From Lingula anatina (taxonomy: Eukaryota; Brachiopoda; Lingulata; Lingulida; Lingulidae), in contig NW_019775519.1 of the NCBI RefSeq assembly GCF_001039355.2, positions 203,596 to 267,595 on the forward strand: 64,000 bases of DNA. The letters are read 5' to 3'. Below, piece after piece: positions 1-13,359 of this stretch (position 1 is the stretch's first letter; each line of letters starts with the position of its first letter). The translations under genes and the position numbers were made by a program. The notes beneath the pieces are model-generated. The model was not told where the DNA came from. It saw only the letters and a program-made list of their open reading frames with translations, and did not search any database.

Positions 1-1338
1 TCCATTCTGAGATTCTGAACATAGTGAATGATTGAATCTGACAAACTGCAATGATATGAGTTTATTTCCATTTTTGAAACTTTATTACACAATACACGAT
101 AACAAGTTTACCATCATTTTTACAAAATCAACTAACAATGTTGTAAAGATGCAGGAAATGTCAAACAAACACTTTTACGTATCTTATTAGTTTAATAATG
201 AGACTGTTAACATGCCTAAGAATTGAATCTGAGGAAATGTGAAAAATATGCTGAAAAGTGAAAAAACAGCATAACTTCTACAATAATGGCCCGATCATGC
301 TGATTTTCGAACTTGACCTGCGTTTTATGAATATTCATCAGCTCTGTAAATATAAAGCCAAAAAGTAAAACTGCCCTCCACTTATCGTGTTTACAAGGAA
401 AGTGCACGGCGCCGGCATCGGCATCGGCATCGCCATCGCCATCGCCATCGGCGACGACAGACGCAGGTGATGGCAATATGTACAGACACATCTGTGTCTG
501 TACATAAAAAATGACATTTTTGAAGGAAAAAGTCGGAATTCCGCCAAAAGACGGAAAAATCTCATGCCTGTTTTGTTAAATATTGTATTCTGTTCGGAGA
601 TGGTAAAATAAAAATCTATCTATCTATCTACATAGGTTGGCAGCAGGACAGAAGACGACACCTTCGTGCCGATTCTTTTGTACTCTTGTAGATTGTATTA
701 TAAAACAATACGTATTATCTTTTTGAATGAAAACTATCGATTCTAATTGGCTTCATTTTATCTTGTGTAATACATATCAGTGACCAAAAAAAAAAAAAAA
801 CCCCACAAAGATCACAATTACCTATTTGTATTTTTTCCTTTTATGTCACAGAAATGCTAATTCTAATTCTTGCTAATTCTAAATATAACAACATTTTAAC
901 TATTATTACAATCTAGTGCATCTTTTGAAATGTTAACAGTACCAAGGGTTTGGGTTTGGAGATGTAAAAATGACATTTGCCTAGTTAAAAATTATACTTT
1001 ACGGTAAGTGATCAAGTAGGAGTCCATTTTTATCTTAAAGATATCTATTCACTCTTTATTAGTGTAAGTCTTTCAAACGATAATTTTTTGCATTGTTGTT
1101 GCTCATCTAAAGTTTCATATAAAAGATGTAAAACACATGGCACACATAGGAAATAACACAAAGCAGATAATCTAAATGTATGAACACAGTTTTCTAAAAG
1201 ATTCACTACAATCTTTTCCGGATCAATTTATGCAATCTAATCATATAAAATTATGCTATTGTGGATCCTATTTAGGGAATATTGCATCATATTAGTCAAA
1301 ACACCTCCTGTAATTCAAATTCAATTTAATATAAAAAA
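1..1338. other. AT-rich flank downstream of SGPL1, no gene seen
   Basis: No convincing exon was seen on either strand. The stretch holds one copy of a dispersed repeat (249-508, listed separately), a short TCTA tetranucleotide run near 611-631 and a poly-A run near 785-800. It lies beyond the end of the SGPL1 gene on that gene's strand and could include distant 3' UTR, but nothing in the sequence shows this. Confidence 0.5.
249..508 (+). repeat. Dispersed repeat family A, copy 1, with internal GGCATC/GCCATC hexamer run
   Basis: About 260 bp that recur at 3815-4050 at high identity and, more degraded, at 19018-19205. The core is a CpG-rich run of near-hexamer units (GGCATC, then GCCATC) at about 411-450, and the 3' end is a palindrome around TGTACAGACACATCTGTGTC (479-505). 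In copy 2 the hexamer run is GGCGAC-like instead, so the run varies quickly in sequence and length. No reverse transcriptase or transposase is visible. It is a non-autonomous interspersed repeat of unknown class. Confidence 0.75.
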
Positions 1339-2714
1339 TTAACAGTTCAAATTCATAAAATCATCACTTGACTAAAATTACTAAAATACTTAAAGTACCC
1401 AAAATGCACTGTATTTTTTCTGTGAGATTACTATGTGCAGGTAAAATTGAACAAATGCAAGATTTAGCTAAATGTAAGACACTTCATCTTAATTGAACTT
1501 TGTTGATTAAATCCATCTACAAGTACGATAACCTATGAAATGTACCTTAATGGCAGCTACATCTTATACTTGTGGAATTCACCGGGATGGCAAAACAAAA
1601 TGTTATAGTGAAGGAGGAAATTTTATCCCTAATATTATTACATCAACTGAGAAATTCCACTCTTTCCAGGCAATTAATATGATAATTTAACACTTTCTGA
1701 ATATGTCTTCAGCATAACAGTGGACAGTAATAGGAGAAAAAATCAAAATCCTCAGCATGGAATAATTGTTCACTTATAATGTGAACATAATACAGGATAT
1801 ATGAATATAGAGCAATATATTAAAGTAACATTATGTTAAGGAGTATTAAGTGATACAGTTAACAACAGGAAAGAAATTTCAATATTGGAAAATTGTTCAC
1901 TACCCTGAAAAATAACACATAATATAACATAACAAATATATTAACTAATTACTCGTTTCAGCTTTACAACCTGTTTACACTGGGCTTGCAACCATTTGGA
2001 GATTTATTCTTTGCTCACCTTTATCATCTGTCACAAAGGACTGGCCTAGGGTATCCAAGTGGTTTCAATAGGCTCCCAAGACCTCTCCCTTGATTTGCAT
2101 AACTTTTCATTAGTGGCCTTGGAAATGGAACTGTTTAAAACACCCACCAGTATTGCAATTACTGACCATCACAAGACATTATAATCATGGCGTGACTAAT
2201 TCTTGCAAGTCTCAGCTCACTCTCCAGTGGGAACCACAGGTTGTAATATACTCCCAAGCCACTCAGCGTGTGGCAGTGCCTGGTCACAGTGCTTTTGAGG
2301 AATGTGTCACATGTAAGCATTACAGAGAACTTGGAGGTCTTGTCTAATATAGGAATAAGCAACCAAGGCAGAAAGCTGCTGAGACTTGTGCCACATACCA
2401 AAAATTTTGTAATTGCCAAGTGTTGTGAGAGGGTTGCAGCCTGGTGTAAACCGGGCATAGTCAACATATCTATGTGCTAGACAACCACCTTCTTGTGAAT
2501 AAGTTTGACTGAACACTTCAAGAGGAAAACACAAATATGATAAATACAACAAATATAGCCTTTTGTACAATTTCTAATAATTACTTGTACGTACCTGATA
2601 CCTTGTGATAAAGATAAACCAAAATTTGTTCTGTGCATACTATGAACGCATTCAAAGCAAGCAGATCCGAGGACAAACAGCTGACCCACATAAAAGCAAT
2701 CCACTCAATCCCCT

Positions 2715-2870
2715 GATGGTCTCCACACACATGGTCCCTGCAGGGGGCTAGCAATTAAACTTCGGAGCCGATATTTAGTCCGTTTAATGGCGAGATGGCG
2801 AGGTCGGCCATATTTAGTTTGCTGATCAGTAAGTCTATGGATCATCTGTTCTGAATGCACTCTATATTAC
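2715..2870. repeat. Relic related to the foldback element at 37.6-38.1 kb (copy 1)
   Basis: The stretch TCCCTGCAGGGG followed by AATTAAACTTCGGAGCCGA resembles the arm of the foldback element at 37568-38112 (TCCCTGCGGGG then AATTAAATCTCGGCTCCG). It is repeated at 5410-5620 because it lies inside tandem block 1. Only one arm is recognisable and it has diverged. Confidence 0.5.
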
Positions 2871-3173
2871 ACATTCCATGAAACCAAAGCCTTTCTTTGC
2901 ATCTCATTTCAATGGGACATATGCTACGCAGAAATGTATAACAGGCTTTCACAATTGAATTATGCTATAACACACTGTATACCACACATTTCTCATGATA
3001 AATATGCCAAATACATTTGGCTTGAAAAATGCAAAATCTGAATTTCTCTGTCTAATGACAATATATTATTAATAATCTGATATTCACATGATAATTTGCC
3101 TACAAAATCATGCTAAAGTGAGCAAGTGCATTAAAAATATGGAGAATCTAGTTTGATCAATGTTTTATTGTCC

Positions 3174-3718
3174 TCAATGTGTTGACCCATTAGTCATGTT
3201 GGAGGTACTTGGGCCTGTGCTGGTGGTGCCATCTAGGAAACAGTGGACCATCTCAGACACCAGGGAACGGTCTGGGATACTTTGGGCCATGCCATAGATA
3301 GCTCCCTACCAAAGATATTGATACATTTTAGATCATAAAATGTCACATCATGAAGGCATGTAATTTGTTTCACTCACTATGCAGAGAAACTAGTATTACA
3401 ACAATGGTATAATAGAACACAAGCTGAAAAAGACAATCAAAATGTTATTTATCAATAGTGCAACGAATCACAACAAATAAAAATACCAAACAGCCATTCT
3501 GAGCTGTCGACATGAAAATAAAATTAAACAACTGAAGGTAAAGGAAAGAAAAAGACAACATTTCCCTGACAATAATATCAACTGCAGATCAACTCACCAT
3601 TCCCCCACACTTGGCATTGGGATCCTTCAGGATGGCAGCAGTGCACTGGCGTACTTCCTGTAGAAAGTGATCAGCAACACCAGGCTTGGTGTGCAGGAGG
3701 GTTACACAGAGATGAACA
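3174..3718 (-). pseudogene. Second copy of the last two SGPL1 exons
   Basis: Exon copies at 3718-3598 and 3305-3174 match SGPL1 exons 15 and 16 at 6465-6345 and 6051-5920 in length, frame and splice sites. They encode the same C-terminal ~83 residues and the same stop codon. No upstream SGPL1 exons accompany them, so on their own they are not a gene. One difference: here an AATAAA lies five bases after the stop, whereas the other copy has AGTAAA there. This is either an unmerged allele or a partial tandem duplication that could serve as an alternative 3' end. Confidence 0.8.
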
Positions 3719-3814
3719 CTGGAATGATGTCACATCAACACTCAGTTTGTGTCTTCTTTGTAAAGAAAAATACTCTTAAAACTATTTATCGCACTACTAT
3801 TATTACTAATAANT

Positions 3815-4050
3815 AAATTCTACAATAATGGCCCGATCATGCTGATTTTCGAACTTGACCTGCGTTTTATGAATATTCATCAGCTCTGTAAATATAAAGC
3901 CATAAAGTAAAACTGTCTTCCACTTATGGTGTTAACGCTGAAAGTGCACGGCGACGGCGACGGCGACGGCGACATCGACGGCGACATGAACGGCGACGAC
4001 AGACGCAGGTGATGGCAATATGTACAGACACATCTGTGTCTGTACATAAA
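3815..4050 (+). repeat. Dispersed repeat family A, copy 2
   Basis: This is close to 278-508: the same entry sequence (TACAATAATGGCCCGATCAT) and the same terminal palindrome, but the inner run is GGCGAC units. It starts two bases after the single n at 3813 and sits between the two copies of tandem block 1, which suggests it is present in only one of the two haplotypes or lies at a contig end. Confidence 0.75.
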
Positions 4051-4053
4051 AAT

Positions 4054-6561
4054 TTAATAGTTCAAATTCATAAAATCATCACTTAACTAAAATTCGACTT
4101 AAAGTACCCATAATGCACTGTATTTTCTTTTGGTGAGATTACTATGTGCAGATAAAATTGAACAAATGCAAGATTAAGTTAAATGAAAGGCACTTAATCA
4201 TAACTGAACTTTGTTGAATTAATTCATTTACATGTACAATTACCTATGAAATGTACTGTAATGGCAGCTCCATAGACCATTGTTACATCTTACACTTGTG
4301 GAATTCACCGGGATGGCAAAACAAAATGTTACGTATAGTGAAGGAAGAAATTTTCCCCTAACATTATTACATCAACTGAGAAACTCCTCTTTCAAGGCAA
4401 TTAATATGATAATTTAACACTTTCTGAATGCGTCTTCAGCATGACAGCAGAGTGATACGAGTGAAAATTCAAAATCTTCAGCAAGGAATAATTGTTCACT
4501 TATAATGCAAACATATTATAGTATATATTAATATGAAACATTACATTAAAATAACATCATGTTGAGAGGTATCAAGCGATTTAGTAAACAACAGAATATA
4601 ACAACAGAAATTTCAGTATTGGAAAACTGTTCACTACCCTGAAAAATAACACACAATATACTATAACAAATATATTCAGTAATTACTCTTTCACCTTTAC
4701 AACCCGTTTACCTTGGGCTTGCAACCATTTGGAGATTTATTCTTTGTCCAACCTTATCATCTGTCACAAAGGACTGGCCTAGGGTATCCAATTGAGTTCA
4801 ATAGTCTCCCAAGACCTCTCCCTTGATTTGCACAACTTTTCATTAGTGACCTTGGAAATGGAACTGTTTAAAACACCTACAAGTATTGCAATTACTGACC
4901 ATCACAAGACATTATAATCATGGCGTGACTAATTCTTGCAAGTCTCAGCTCACTCTCCAGTGGGAACCACAGGTTGTAATACACTCCCAATCCACTCAGC
5001 GTGTGGCAGTGCCTGGTCACAGTACTTTTGAGGAATGTTTCACATGTAAGCATTACAGAGAGCTTGAGGTTTTGTCTAATACAGGAATGGGCAACCAAGG
5101 CAGAAAACTGCTGAGACTTGTGCCACATACCAAAAATTTTGTAATTGTGAGAAGGTTGCAGCCTGGTGTAAACTGGGCATAGTCAACATATCTATGTGCT
5201 AGACAACCACCTTCTTGTGAATAAGTTTGACTAAACACTTCAAGAGGAAAACACAAATCTGATAGATATAACAAATATAGCCTTTTGTACAATTTCTAAT
5301 AATTACTTGTACGTACCTGATACCTTGTGATAAAGATGATCCAAAATTTGTTCTGTGCATACTATGAACGCATTAAAAGAAAGCAGATCCGAGGCCAAAC
5401 TGATCTGTTGATCAATTAAGGCCGACCCAAATAAAAGAAAGCCATTCAAGCCCCTGAAGGTCTACCCACTTCCACACGCATGGTCCCTGCAGGGGCCTTG
5501 CAATTAAACTTCGGAGCCGATATTTAGTCCGTTTAATGGCGAGATGGCGAGGTCGGCCATATTTAGTTTGCGGATCAGTAAGTCTATGGATCATTTGTTC
5601 GGAATGCATTCTATATTACACATTCCATGAAACCAAAGCCTTTCTTTGCATCTCATTTCAATGGGACATATGCTACGCAGAAATGTATAACAGACTTTAA
5701 AACCTTTCATAATTGAATTATGCTATAACACACATTTCTCATGATAAATATGCCAAATACATATGGCTTGAAAAATGCAAATTCTGAATTTTTATGTCTA
5801 CTGACAATATATTATTAATAATCTGATATTCTCATGATAATTTGCCTACAAAATCATGCTAAAGTGAGCAAGTGCATTAAAAATATGGAGAATCTAGTTT
5901 GATCAGTGTTTTACTGTCCTCAATGTGTTGACCCATTAGTCATGTTGGAGGTACTTGGGCCTGTGCTGGTGGTGCCATCTAGGAAACAGTGGACCATCTC
6001 AGACACCAGGGAACGGTCTGGGATACTTTGGGCCATGCCATAGATAGCTCCCTACCAAAGATATTGATACATTTTAGATCATAAAATGTAACATCTTGAA
6101 GGCATGTTATTTTTTTTCACTCACTATGCAGAGAAACTAGTATTACAACAATGGTATAATAGAACACAAGCTGAAAAAGACAATCAAAATGTTATTTATC
6201 AATAGTGCAACGAATCACAACAAATAAAAATACCAAACAGTCATTCTGAGCTGTCAACATGAAAATAAAATTAAACAACTGAAGGTAAAGGAAAGAAAAA
6301 GACAACATTTCCCTGACAATAATATCAACTGCAGATCAACTCACCATTCCCCCACACTTGGCATTGGGATCCTTCAGGATGGCAGCAGTGCACTGGCGTA
6401 CTTCCTGTAGAAAGTGATCAGCAACACCAGGCTTGGTGTGCAGGAGGGTTACACAGAGATGAACACTGGAATGATGTCACATCAACACTCAGTTTGTGTC
6501 TTCTTTGTAAAGAAAAATACTCTTAAAACTATTTATCGCACTACTATTATTACTAATAATA
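4054..6561. repeat. Tandem block 1, copy 2 (contains the in-place SGPL1 3' end)
   Basis: This is the partner of 1339-3812. It is continuous with the rest of SGPL1 on its right side, so its exons 15 and 16 are taken as the real 3' end of the gene. The stretch below the stop codon (4054-5919) is without a recognisable gene. It may include a long 3' UTR, and it contains the element relic at 5410-5620. Confidence 0.8.
5410..5620. repeat. Relic related to the foldback element at 37.6-38.1 kb (copy 2)
   Basis: This is the equivalent of 2715-2870 in the other copy of tandem block 1, somewhat longer and better kept (TCCCTGCAGGGG, AATTAAACTTCGGAGCCGA, then a GGCGAGATGGCGAGG stretch). Confidence 0.5.
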
Positions 6562-9500
6562 ATGCATTATTATTTTTATAGAGTAAATAACAAATAAATA
6601 AACACATCACTTTTAAATATATGCAAACTTATTATTTTCAATTATCATATATGAAGAAGATTGTTAATAAGATGCTTATGAGTTCAGAGACAAACTTCTT
6701 TGAAGATCTGCATATCTTTGTATCAAAATGGGTTTGACCACCAGATATTCATACTTGGATTAAAAAAAGAGAGCAAATCTGATATCACTGTAAAGAGAAA
6801 TAAGAAAGTAGAGGACAGTATAATATAGTTCACCTAGATGGGAATTGCAAAGCATTCAGGTTCCAGCCCTTAGAAGTAAGCATATCAGAAAGTCTGTAGA
6901 TATTGAAGTCCAGAGATCCAAAACCAATCACACTGACGGATGGCTTTCCATATACAAAGAGGCCTTCTATCTGGCGCAGTCTGAAAAAATTCAAAATAGT
7001 AGCTTTAACACATTACAAAACTAGAGGATCAGAGAGGCGATACCGCCTCTGGATATTGTACCACCAGCTGGAGTAAGCTCATTCGTATGGAAAACCGNAA
7101 TAAGGAGCTGTTTGTAATGAAGATGTGAAAATCCTAGTACATACCACAAAATGTGCAAAAACTTTTGAAACAACAAAGAGACTTTTAGATTTGACATGCA
7201 GTTCAGTGAGTAAAACAATAACACTTATGGGGTGAACGATACTTACATATTTGGAAAAAAAATTACAATATCTGTACACAACATACATTTTTATTTTTTT
7301 TATCTTTTATGAAAAGCTACATGGTCATTGTAAGGGAAGGACAATTTAACTTGTTAATCTGAGGCCAAACTTACCCATCTTCAATATATTGTCTGGTTTG
7401 AATAATTTGTCTGGTAGAATTAATGTAGCCCTGTTCTCCTATATACACCATGGTAGCCCAGCAAGCTGCCACTATTGCACCAGCACGGCTTCCTACAGGA
7501 AGAGAATAAAATAGCTCATCAAATAAATCAACACACTTACTAATTCAGTATACTTGTTTTCTTTTTTTAATTTATTTTTTGGTTTAATGAGATGGTACCA
7601 AGGACAGGGTCTCAGCTCCTAGGTGCTACCTTAATTTTTTTTCCTAATTTACAAATCTTTGATTCACTATATGATATTTCATCATTATTATTATTATTCT
7701 GTTTTACCTGCCAGAGTCGCTGTTGCATAGATACCACCAGGCCAGTCTGGGGCCACAAAATACTGGTATAGCCTTATATTTTTGTTTGAATACAGAACCA
7801 CTGAGGATCCCTTTGGTGCATACCCATACTGAAAATTAATGATAAGTCTTTAGCTCTCAATCACTTTCAAAGGCAGTAATGGTAAACAAACCCCATTTCA
7901 AGACTCTTTTTAGTTTTTTAAGTGAGCACAATTGGGTAAAGCATAAAAATTTTATAATAAATATATTAAATCATGTAAATAACATTACCGAAGGAGTCCT
8001 GTACCTACCCTGCCTCTTACATTGTGTTACTGCATAGAAACTGTACATAGCATTGTGCATGAATATAAGCTTCTCTTCAATGATTCCCTACCTTATGGGT
8101 ATCTGCAGAGATACTGGTTACCCCAGGAAGCCTAAAGTCAAATGGAGCTAAGGGAAATCCAGCCTTGTCCATGAATGGTACAAGAAAACCTCCCAGACAG
8201 GAATCCACATGGACTGGAATATCATACTTCACTCCAAGCTACAATTAGAATGATAATTTATACCGTTATAACATCCAATTAAATACATTTCCATAATGAT
8301 TTTTTCTCCCTTGTTTACATAAATGATGTGAACATATTAAGTTGCAAATAAAATCATGTCTCTCAGCTGTTTACAGTTTAAAATTGGTGAGACACTACCC
8401 AGAATTTGAAGCTACCATTGCTTCTCTTTTTTAAAAATATGAAATGGAGCAAAGAGAGGTACACTTAGTTCTAATCAATTTACTGAGAAGCCTCTTGCCT
8501 TTGAAATTTCTTCAATAGGATCCATTATTCCATGTGGAAAACCAGGAGCAGATCCAACGAGCTGAAAGTACCAAGATACACGTAATCAAGTTTAATTTGA
8601 AATTGAGTCATTTCTGCATTTTTTTTTTTTGCAATTGTTTTATACAGCTAATTAACTTAGATGTGTAAAAGAAATACATGTAAGTGTACACTGAATTGTG
8701 TACACATTGTGTATAGTACTGCCAACTCACCATACAAGTATTTCTTGATATAGCCTTCTTCATTGCATCAACATCCACCTGCATTGTGAAAGAGTCTACT
8801 GGAATATGCTTTATTTTTATTCGGAATGCATGTGCAGCCTGAAATAGACAATATTTAAACATTTGTAACTCATATAAATTACTGTTTACATATCATAAAG
8901 TTAAATAATTCAACAACAGTTATGAGGTAGCCCCTAAGAACTAACTGAAGAACATGCTCTCAAATAAATTGAAAGTCACCCTTCTGTTGTACTGGGATAC
9001 TTACTTTGTCAAAAGCTGCATGTGCAGTAACTGGAACTAGCCTGAAACATGTTCAATAAAATTTTAGGAAAAAAGAAAAAGTTACTGGTGGATAACACAT
9101 CTGTATTTTTCATTATGATTAAGTCTGCTTTAAACACAAGGGTTTTAAAACAAGGGACCAATTTTATACAGCTAAATGTATGATAAACAACGGGTTGTAG
9201 TTTCACTAATAATGTGCTTAATCCCATTTTAACCTTGTACAAAGATTATATTTTATACCAACAATTAAACATTAACAAAAGGTATACAAGTATCTAATGA
9301 GAATATGAATCAAAGCTTACATCTCTGGAAACTTAATGCCTTTTTCATATGCTCTGTCCCTGAATGTTTTACATGCCATGAGTATACTCTCTGTGCCACC
9401 AGATGTCATCTTTAAAAGGGGGAAATAATTATATTTGTACTGGTATGTTATGTACCTAAATTAGTACCAAGTATCAGGTACAGGAAGCAACCTGATTAAT

Positions 9501-11287
9501 AACTATGTGCACACAATGCCCAAATAGCACAAAGATATGTTAATGGCTTGCTCTGTTAGACAAATTTTAGTCAGCAAACTTATCCTTCTTTTCATTAATT
9601 GTTGATAAATGAACAGATATTAATGTAAAATTGGATGTTACTGAACATAAGAATAACTGAGCATTAAGAGATACATCTTTAATTTGCCAATTTATGAAAG
9701 TTTGATTTCTTTCTTGCTTAAAAAAGTGTAGCCTACATTTCCACAACTATCTGGTCCTCCATGGAACATGTTACAGCACATGCGTACCACCTCCGCCTCC
9801 ATCTTGCGGACATCAGGAAAGACATCACTGTGCAGTGGGTTACTCCAAGCAAATATACCATACACCTATGTGAGACAGTTAATTAAGGTAAAAAAAATGT
9901 TGATTTATAAACAAAGCATGACATCGATTTGGGTCAGATGTACTTCAATAAATTAAGTATTCATAAGAGCTTGAGCAAGTTTCAAATAAGTTTTTAATTC
10001 CTTTCTATAACTTATATTTAAAATTATCTGACTACAGGCAGTTTTTCTAAGCTTAACATCAAATTTCTGTTCATACAATTTAATCCAAGACACAATCCTT
10101 TTCTGCTGTTCTATGTTGTTAATAAAGTAAAACAAAAAATATAACAAACAAAATGGCTGTTACTGATATAAATAACAAAACAAAAACATTCAACTTGTTA
10201 CCTTAGTAGCAATATCAGTAAGTACAGGATCTCCGCTGTACACAGTGCCAGAGCAGTGTCCCTTTTCCCAGTTTACATCAGCTGAAAATAAAAATAACTG
10301 ATTGTAGAAATGAATGTAGAACTTTAAGTATATAATGCAAAGACTTACTTCTTATCACACAGAATTTTTCACTATATGATCATTTTTATTGTCTTAAGAA
10401 AATAAACCACAAACTGAATGCTTTTTCTAATTAGGTGGAAAATACAGAGTCAATATATCTAGCCCTTGGGATCAGTAGGATAAAAAATTTAGTGGCCTGG
10501 CCAGGAAATCACAGGTCTGGGACCAGTTGTTATTTAAGTGAGAAAAGTCTGAATATCTGATAGACAACTGTTTGACCCAAGAATGTGCTGAGTATTTAGA
10601 TGGAAGAGTACACAACAAATACATATTTGACAGAACTGTACACACTAGAAATTCTATTACAGTGTTTCTTCTATAATTGTTCAGTACACTTATTATCAAT
10701 AATTTCAACTCATGACTCTTTACAGGTTCAAACAGTAGTGAAAATGCCATTCTTATAGATGAAAAGCATTTTCATTTCATCATACTGTACCTAGCTGCCT
10801 GTAATCTTCAATCAATCTGAATAATTTTTCCTGAAAAGAAATAAAAAAACATTAATCAGGATAACAAATAGATGATGTGAAATTAAATAATATTAATAAT
10901 ATAGTACTGTACATACAACATATTGATCTGACAAAGAGAATGACACTGTTTCATTCATAATTACCTGAGATAAACCCTGTTTAGGTAAGTGCTTCATATA
11001 TGTAATTGTTCCACCTTTATTGAAATTATCTTCAACATCATTTCTTGTTTTTTCAATTTCTGCAGCTATTCTCGCCTTGACCATTGGAAGTCTCCTAACG
11101 TTCCTGAAGAAAAATTTCTTAGCCCGTTCCAGCAGACCTGCAAATTGTGATGAAAAGCAGGGGTCATTACATGTTGACTGGTGCATTTTAAAACCAATGT
11201 TTTACAAAGAACAGACAGAGATTATAATTTGAGAAATGAAAGAAGATAAACAGAAAATTAAAGGAAAGATAAATGGTTAAAGGAGAG

Positions 11288-11340
<53 letters not shown>

Positions 11341-13359
11341 GAGATGGGGGAGAGAGAGAAAGGAGGGGAGGAGTAGGAGGAGGAAGAGGAGGAGAACAGA
11401 GATCAGGTTTACTTACTTTCATCTTGAAACAAAAACTCTTTCAACCAGACCAGGACCACAGTTAAACCAAATGTTACTATAATTATCTGCCAAGGTTCAA
11501 ATCCTTCACACAAGTCATTCATATACAGCCTGAACACCTCAAAATAAGGCTGTACTATATCCTAAAATATAAAAGACACAATTTTAATCACAATCATAAT
11601 TTTGGGGGTCAATAATTGTATCTGTGAGATAACAATGTGAGCGCACTGGCAATAATAAATAAATAAATGAATGAATAAATAATAAAATAAATAAATAAAA
11701 ATTCTGGTTTTCAGGATCAGACTGAATTCCAAATGATAGACAAAACTACATTAGACTATTCCTTTTGTAGAAACTAAAGTCTTTCTGTCTTATTCTCAAC
11801 TAATTTGATTTATCTAATCAGTCATAAGGCACCTATTAAACCACCGAAAGGCCTATATACCATTTATCATTGCTGACTGCATGATTAAAATTTTTAATCA
11901 TATCTTTAGGAGAAATAAAATAACATCCATCATCAAAATAATGTGCTTAAACTGACTGATAACATTTTTGTCAGGTAACAATCAAATAAAATAATTATAA
12001 ATATTTATTACAGCTTACAGATAGTAAATCTCATATATCTTTTACAAGTACAAACTGTGTCTTCTTTGTAATTTGCTCAACTTGAATTAATAATCCTACT
12101 GCCATGATCTCTAATCTTGTGAGCCAGATGCACACTGTATAATTCACACGGTCTGATGACAAGCTTTCCTTTGTTAATTAGACATTAGATAAAAGCCCAG
12201 GCAGCTTGTATCTAGATTTGTATATGTAGATAAATGAAAAATGATGTACATCCAGGAACTTTATCTAATGACTTAAGATTTGGAAGAGCCCTCCTTGTTC
12301 CTAATTGGTCTCTTCACATGAAAATGGAATAATGTTCTCTTCAGATTAACTTTAAACATTTTTCAAGCAATAATTATATTATTAACTGGCCATGCCTTGT
12401 ACAATAAAAATATTTTCATACCTTTAAGTATAAATTACTGAAAAATGATTGTTCAAACAGATCACATTGAAGGTAACATACTACATTGTACAGGATTTTT
12501 GTACCTAATTGAAATTTCCTTTGAAAGAAAATCACAGTAAAATCATACTGATTAAAAATGCAAGTTCCCCACACTTTTTTAGCCAGCAAAAATGCTCAGC
12601 AATTCAAACAAAACATTCCTATGTTGGTCAAACCAATTGGAAAGCCTTTTATTTGTGATATCTGCATGTTTAACTGTGGTCTTTATTTAATGGCAAAAGC
12701 TTTGCTGTCTTACTGCAATGGAATACCAAAATTGTAAACCTTACTGTGACAGTGACTGATAAGGGATTAATAAAACAATGATAAATATTTATACGTAACA
12801 TAATAAAATTGCCATAAAACTGTCACCAGTAGTTCAGGAAATTAATTCTAGATGAAATAAAAAGAAATACTGAGTTCAAATCTAGCTGTTACCTGGAAGG
12901 AGTTGTTGGGTAATTAGTAATGCTAGTATATGTACCTCGTATTTCATGGTATTTTGACAACGTTGTGGAGATAATAGTTAATTCTCGTTTATGTGCGACT
13001 AAAATTAACTCTAGATATTATCATAGAATTATCCTAACGGAATTGTTAGGCAGTTGGCGTGCTGGTATATACCCCTCGCACATATTTTGACAACACTGCC
13101 AAGATATTATTCAGCCCTTGTTAGGTCTTGTTTATGCCCGGCAAAAATGTGTTATGCAACTCTAATTTTTTTCGTATCGCTATCTTGCACGTAATATTCT
13201 TTTCTCGTTATATACACTTATTATTTACTACAAAAAAATAAAAATATATATACCATTATTAAATTTCACCTATCCTCTCTGATTTCATCGCCCTGCGTAG
13301 TAAGAATCACTTACTTGTAATTGTTGTAGAGATTGTTGTTGCTTCGTTTCGTCTGCCAT
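5920..13359 (-). CDS. SGPL1: Sphingosine-1-phosphate lyase
   Basis: PLP-dependent lyase of the ER membrane. It cleaves sphingosine 1-phosphate to a fatty aldehyde and phosphoethanolamine, the exit step of sphingolipid breakdown. Exons on the minus strand: 13359-13315, 11561-11417, 11137-10965, 10830-10791, 10281-10202, 9865-9737, 9409-9321, 9041-9005, 8838-8731, 8561-8499, 8238-8092, 7828-7708, 7492-7375, 6980-6834, 6465-6345, 6051-5920. They total 1695 nt, 564 aa (human about 568). The start is MADETKQQQ. Exon 2 carries one membrane segment ([15 protein letters not shown]). Later come FAWSNPLH, the TSGGTES loop, HVDSCLGGF and SADTHK, whose lysine (residue 352) matches the PLP lysine. All introns are GT-AG except the one after exon 10, which uses GC (AAG|GCAAGA). 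The C-terminus ends in a short Ser/Thr/Asn-rich tail. Confidence 0.95.
11290..11335 (+). repeat. (GA)n microsatellite in SGPL1 intron 2
   Basis: About 46 bp of perfect GA dinucleotide repeat, followed by a purine-rich run to 11398. The second copy of this region at 14376-14402 has only about 27 bp, so the repeat length differs between the two copies. Confidence 0.95.

Larger units (their letters stand above)
1339..3812. repeat. Tandem block 1, copy 1 (SGPL1 3' region), ends at single n
   Basis: This 2.5 kb block is nearly identical to 4054-6561, with scattered substitutions and short indels. It ends directly before the single n at 3813. It contains the last two SGPL1 exons again (3174-3718) and matching AT-rich 3' flank. 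The layout (copy, n, copy, then unique sequence) is what two overlapping contigs from diverged haplotypes look like when joined without merging. A real tandem duplication is the alternative. Confidence 0.85.

Noticed and set aside
2153-2480. Overlapping 60-100 residue frames on both strands, repeated near 4886-5182
   Set aside because: They lie in the SGPL1 3' flank inside tandem block 1, differ by frame-breaking indels between the copies and show no protein features.
7028-7047. AGAGGCGATACCGCCTCT palindrome and the single n at 7098 in SGPL1 intron 13
   Set aside because: No duplicated block is visible around this n, and the palindrome is too short to call an element.
11480-11510. GGTTCAAATCC, which resembles a tRNA T-arm box
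   Set aside because: It is the antisense of SGPL1 exon 2 coding sequence, and no A box or cloverleaf lies at the right distance.
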